Source: Anaerolineae bacterium (GTDB lineage: Bacteria; Chloroflexota; Anaerolineae; UBA4142). From it: a stretch of 6,083 bases of DNA. Positions 4,272 through 6,083 of the stretch are shown piece after piece (position 1 is the first letter of the stretch; each line of letters opens with the position of its first letter). The position numbers and the translations under genes were made by a program. The stretch covers positions 1 to 6,083 of the forward strand of contig DAIDTM010000422.1 of assembly GCA_027457205.1 (NCBI GenBank). Reading direction: 5' to 3'. Under the pieces are notes generated by a model. That model worked only from the letters and a program-made list of their open reading frames with translations. It had not been told where the DNA came from and did no database searches.

Positions 4272-6083
4272 CTCGGCGCGCCGCGCTTTGAACGCGGCAA
4301 GCGCACCGTCGAACTAACGACGGCGAAAGCCATCGCGCTGCTCGGTTATCTCGCCGCGACGCGCGAGCCGCAAACGCGCGAACACCTCCTCGGCTTGCTC
4401 TGGGCGGAAAGTTCGGACCAAGCCGCGCGCAAGAATTTGCGGAACGCGCTCTGGGCGATCCGCAAGTCGCTCGGCGAAGACGCCATCGTTGCCGACAATG
4501 ACCGACTCGCCATCAGCCAATCCGCGTCGGTGGACGTTTGGGAATTTGAACAAATTGCAGATCGCAGATGGCAGATGGCAGATTCCTTCTCCAAATCTGA
4601 AATCGAAAATCTGAAATCGAAAATTGATCTTTACCGCGCGCCTTTCCTCGACGGTCTCCTCCTCGACGACGCGCCGGAGTTCGAGATTTGGCTGACCGCC
4701 GAGCGCGAGCGGCTGGCGCAGTTGAATTTGCGCGCGCTGTCCGCGCTCGTCGACGCGTACCAGCGCGCCGGCGATTGGCGCGCGGTGAGCGAGACCGCGC
4801 AGCGCGCGCTCGCGCACGACAACCTGCAAGAGCCGATGCACCGCGCGCTGATGCAAGCGCACGCGCGGCTGGGCGAACGCGCCGAAGCGCTGCGCCAGTA
4901 CGACACGCTGCGCGCCACGCTCGACCGCGAGTTGGGCGTTGCGCCGCTGCCGGAGACGGAAACGCTGCGCGCGGCGATTGTGAACGGCGAGATCAGCGTA
5001 GGGGCGCAACATGCTGCGCCCCCGCTAACTGCACCCAGACGCCAAACCGCGCTGATCGATCAAACCGCCGCGCCGTACATCGGTCGCCGCGCGGAGCGCA
5101 CCGCGCTCGACGAAGAACTGGAAGCCGCGATGCGCGGCAGCGCGCGCGTCGTCTTGCTCACCGGCGAAGTCGGCATCGGCAAATCCCGGCTGTGGCAGGA
5201 ATGGTCGGCGACACTCTCGCCCGATTTCTGCGTTCTCGCCGCGCGCTGCCTCGACTCAACGCAGGCGCTCCCGTTCGCGCCGCTGACCGAAATGTTCAGC
5301 CGCCGCGAGATCACGCAAAAACTTTTCACCGCGCCCTCGCCGGTCCCGTCGATCTGGCTCGCCGAGGTCGCGCGGCTCTTGCCGGAAATTCGTACGCGCT
5401 TTCCCGATCTGCCCGCGCCTGCCGCGCTGCCGCCAGACGAAGAGCGCCGCCGCGTGTTTGAAGCGTTCACGCAATGCCTGCTCGCGCTCGCGCGCCCAAT
5501 CGTGTTTTTCGTCGACGACGCGCATTGGGCAGACCGCGCCACGCTCGATTGGCTCGACTATCTCGCGCATCGCTTGAACCGCGAGGCACTGCTGCTGATC
5601 GTCGCGTATCGCCCCGAAGACGCACCCGCGCCGCTCATTCATCTTGTCGCGGGCTGGGGACGTGAAGGCATCGCGCGGCGCGTGCCGCTCGCGCGCCTGA
5701 CGAACGCCGAGTCGGCGGCGCTCCTCGTTTCGCTCGGCGGCGATCCGGCGCTGGCGGCGCACGTCCACGCGCAGACTGCCGGCAATCCGTACTTCTTGAT
5801 CGAACTGATCCGCGCGGGGACCGATCAAGCGCCGGAGGTGCTGACCGAACTCGTCCGCGCGCGGTTGGACCGATTGCCGGAAACGGCGCGCCAAGTTTTG
5901 CAAGCCGCGGCGGTACTCGCGCCCGATTTCGATTTTGCGGCGCTACGCCGGACAAGCGGACGCGGCGAGGAAGAAACGCTCGCCGCGCTCGACGCGCTGT
6001 TGAGCGCAGCGGTGCTGGTCGAACAGAATTCGCATTACGAATTTTCGCATCCGCTCGTCGCGACCATCGTGCAGGACGGACTC
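4248..6083 (+). CDS. BTAD-AAA (SARP-like/STAND) transcriptional regulator, 3' truncated by window end
   Basis: The frame is open for 612 codons to the window edge with no stop. Residues about 6-92 form an OmpR/PhoB-type winged-helix region with the Chloroflexota-style start FFLGAPRFERGKRTVELTTAKAIALLGYLAAT. Residues about 95-245 form the bacterial transcriptional activator domain (LYRAPFLDGLLLDDAPEFEIWL, 128-149; tetratricopeptide-like helices at 155-225). From about 277 an AAA_16/STAND ATPase begins: YIGRRAE, Walker A GEVGIGKS (306-313), Walker B IVFFVDDAHWAD (418-429), AYRPED (453-458), AGNPYFL (511-517) and FSHPLV (599-604). Such proteins usually end in TPR or signalling domains, which lie beyond this window. 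It should bind DNA and activate transcription in an ATP-dependent manner. GTG at 4248 is preferred because it adds a natural MTTPR lead to the first strand and coincides with the predicted transcription start; ATG at 4263 is the alternative. Two dispersed-type repeats lie in frame at residues 102-127 and 251-260. Confidence 0.88.
   Translation, partial: MTTPRMFFLGAPRFERGKRTVELTTAKAIALLGYLAATREPQTREHLLGLLWAESSDQAARKNLRNALWAIRKSLGEDAIVADNDRLAISQSASVDVWEFEQIADRRWQMADSFSKSEIENLKSKIDLYRAPFLDGLLLDDAPEFEIWLTAERERLAQLNLRALSALVDAYQRAGDWRAVSETAQRALAHDNLQEPMHRALMQAHARLGERAEALRQYDTLRATLDRELGVAPLPETETLRAAIVNGEISVGAQHAAPPLTAPRRQTALIDQTAAPYIGRRAERTALDEELEAAMRGSARVVLLTGEVGIGKSRLWQEWSATLSPDFCVLAARCLDSTQALPFAPLTEMFSRREITQKLFTAPSPVPSIWLAEVARLLPEIRTRFPDLPAPAALPPDEERRRVFEAFTQCLLALARPIVFFVDDAHWADRATLDWLDYLAHRLNREALLLIVAYRPEDAPAPLIHLVAGWGREGIARRVPLARLTNAESAALLVSLGGDPALAAHVHAQTAGNPYFLIELIRAGTDQAPEVLTELVRARLDRLPETARQVLQAAAVLAPDFDFAALRRTSGRGEEETLAALDALLSAAVLVEQNSHYEFSHPLVATIVQDGL
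4551..4628 (+). repeat. AT-rich heptanucleotide repeat element carried in frame inside the regulator gene
   Basis: Four contiguous 7-mers GCAGATN fill 4557-4584. After the spacer CCTTCTCCA comes a second run of five contiguous 7-mers (AATCTGA, AATCGAA, AATCTGA, AATCGAA, AATTGAT) at 4594-4628. The second run is close to the reverse complement of the first, and CAGATT (4579-4584) and AATCTG (4594-4599) are exact inverted copies. Only 31 of the 80 bases at 4551-4630 are G or C, far below the flanks. The 78-nt tract encodes codons 102-127 of the regulator without a stop. It resembles short heptanucleotide repeats dispersed in cyanobacterial and Chloroflexota genomes. Confidence 0.8.
4998..5025 (+). 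repeat. GC-rich palindromic dispersed repeat in the interdomain linker of the regulator gene
   Basis: GGGGCGCA (5001-5008) and TGCGCCCC (5015-5022) are exact inverted copies around ACATGC, whose central CATG extends the symmetry with a single mismatch. The flanking GTA and CGC complete a unit like the GTAGGGGCGCA...TGCGCCCCTAC palindromes I recall as scattered in Chloroflexota and related genomes. In frame it encodes VGAQHAAPPL (251-260), between the BTAD and the ATPase domain. Confidence 0.65.

Noticed and set aside
4557..4628. CRISPR-like or microsatellite array
   Set aside because: Units are only 7 nt and contiguous, with no spacers, and the tract stays in frame within a gene, so it is a short dispersed-type repeat rather than a CRISPR.
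4314..5012. Minus-strand open frame containing the phrases FRFQIFDFRF and ICHLPSAICN
   Set aside because: It is antisense to the regulator. Those phrases are the reverse reading of the heptamer repeat, a familiar source of spurious proteins.
4688..5461. Plus-strand open frame of 257 codons inside the regulator region
   Set aside because: It is an arginine/alanine-rich shadow in another frame of the BTAD-AAA gene, whose Walker A and other motifs lie in the 4248 frame.

Overview
The window is a GC-rich, almost fully coding stretch in which every supported gene lies on the + strand. It holds the 3' end of an unidentified gene, four complete genes and the 5' part of a large regulator that runs off the right edge. 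The regulator type (an N-terminal winged helix and BTAD joined to an AAA/STAND ATPase), the strong preference for GCG/CGC codons and the short dispersed repeats inside coding sequence suggest an environmental Chloroflexota (Anaerolineae-like) bacterium. This is inference from protein style; there is no rRNA or other marker gene.

Layout. Positions 3-284 hold the last 93 codons of an unrecognised protein. It is followed at 9-12 nt spacing, as an apparent operon, by an FAD/NAD(P)H ferredoxin-reductase-like oxidoreductase (296-1066), a two-module VOC/extradiol-dioxygenase-like protein of CatE type (1079-1951) and a small SAM-dependent methyltransferase (1963-2487). An 80-nt gap with a perfect TATAAT box and a leader hairpin precedes a 14-TM DHA2-family (EmrB/QacA-like) efflux pump (TTG start at 2568, to 4184). 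A second short gap carries a strong promoter (TCGACA-N16-TATAAT) merged with a perfect 11-bp-arm palindrome that ends in a T-run. From there the BTAD-AAA regulator starts, probably as a leaderless GTG at 4248, and it is open to the window end (612 codons seen).

How the genes may work together. A flavin reductase, a ring-cleaving or glyoxalase-fold enzyme, a methyltransferase, a multidrug-type exporter and a large ATP-dependent transcriptional regulator form a plausible small-molecule modification/detoxification and export neighbourhood. No substrate can be read from the sequence, and the pump and regulator appear to have their own promoters.

The most unusual content is not a new enzyme but the architecture around and inside the regulator gene. 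The promoter -10 box, a terminator-like palindrome and the start codon overlap within about 35 bp. Two dispersed-type repeats are carried in frame in the regulator's linkers: an AT-rich heptanucleotide array at 4551-4628 and a GGGGCGCA/TGCGCCCC palindrome at 5001-5022. I saw no CRISPR array, tRNA, rRNA or transposase.
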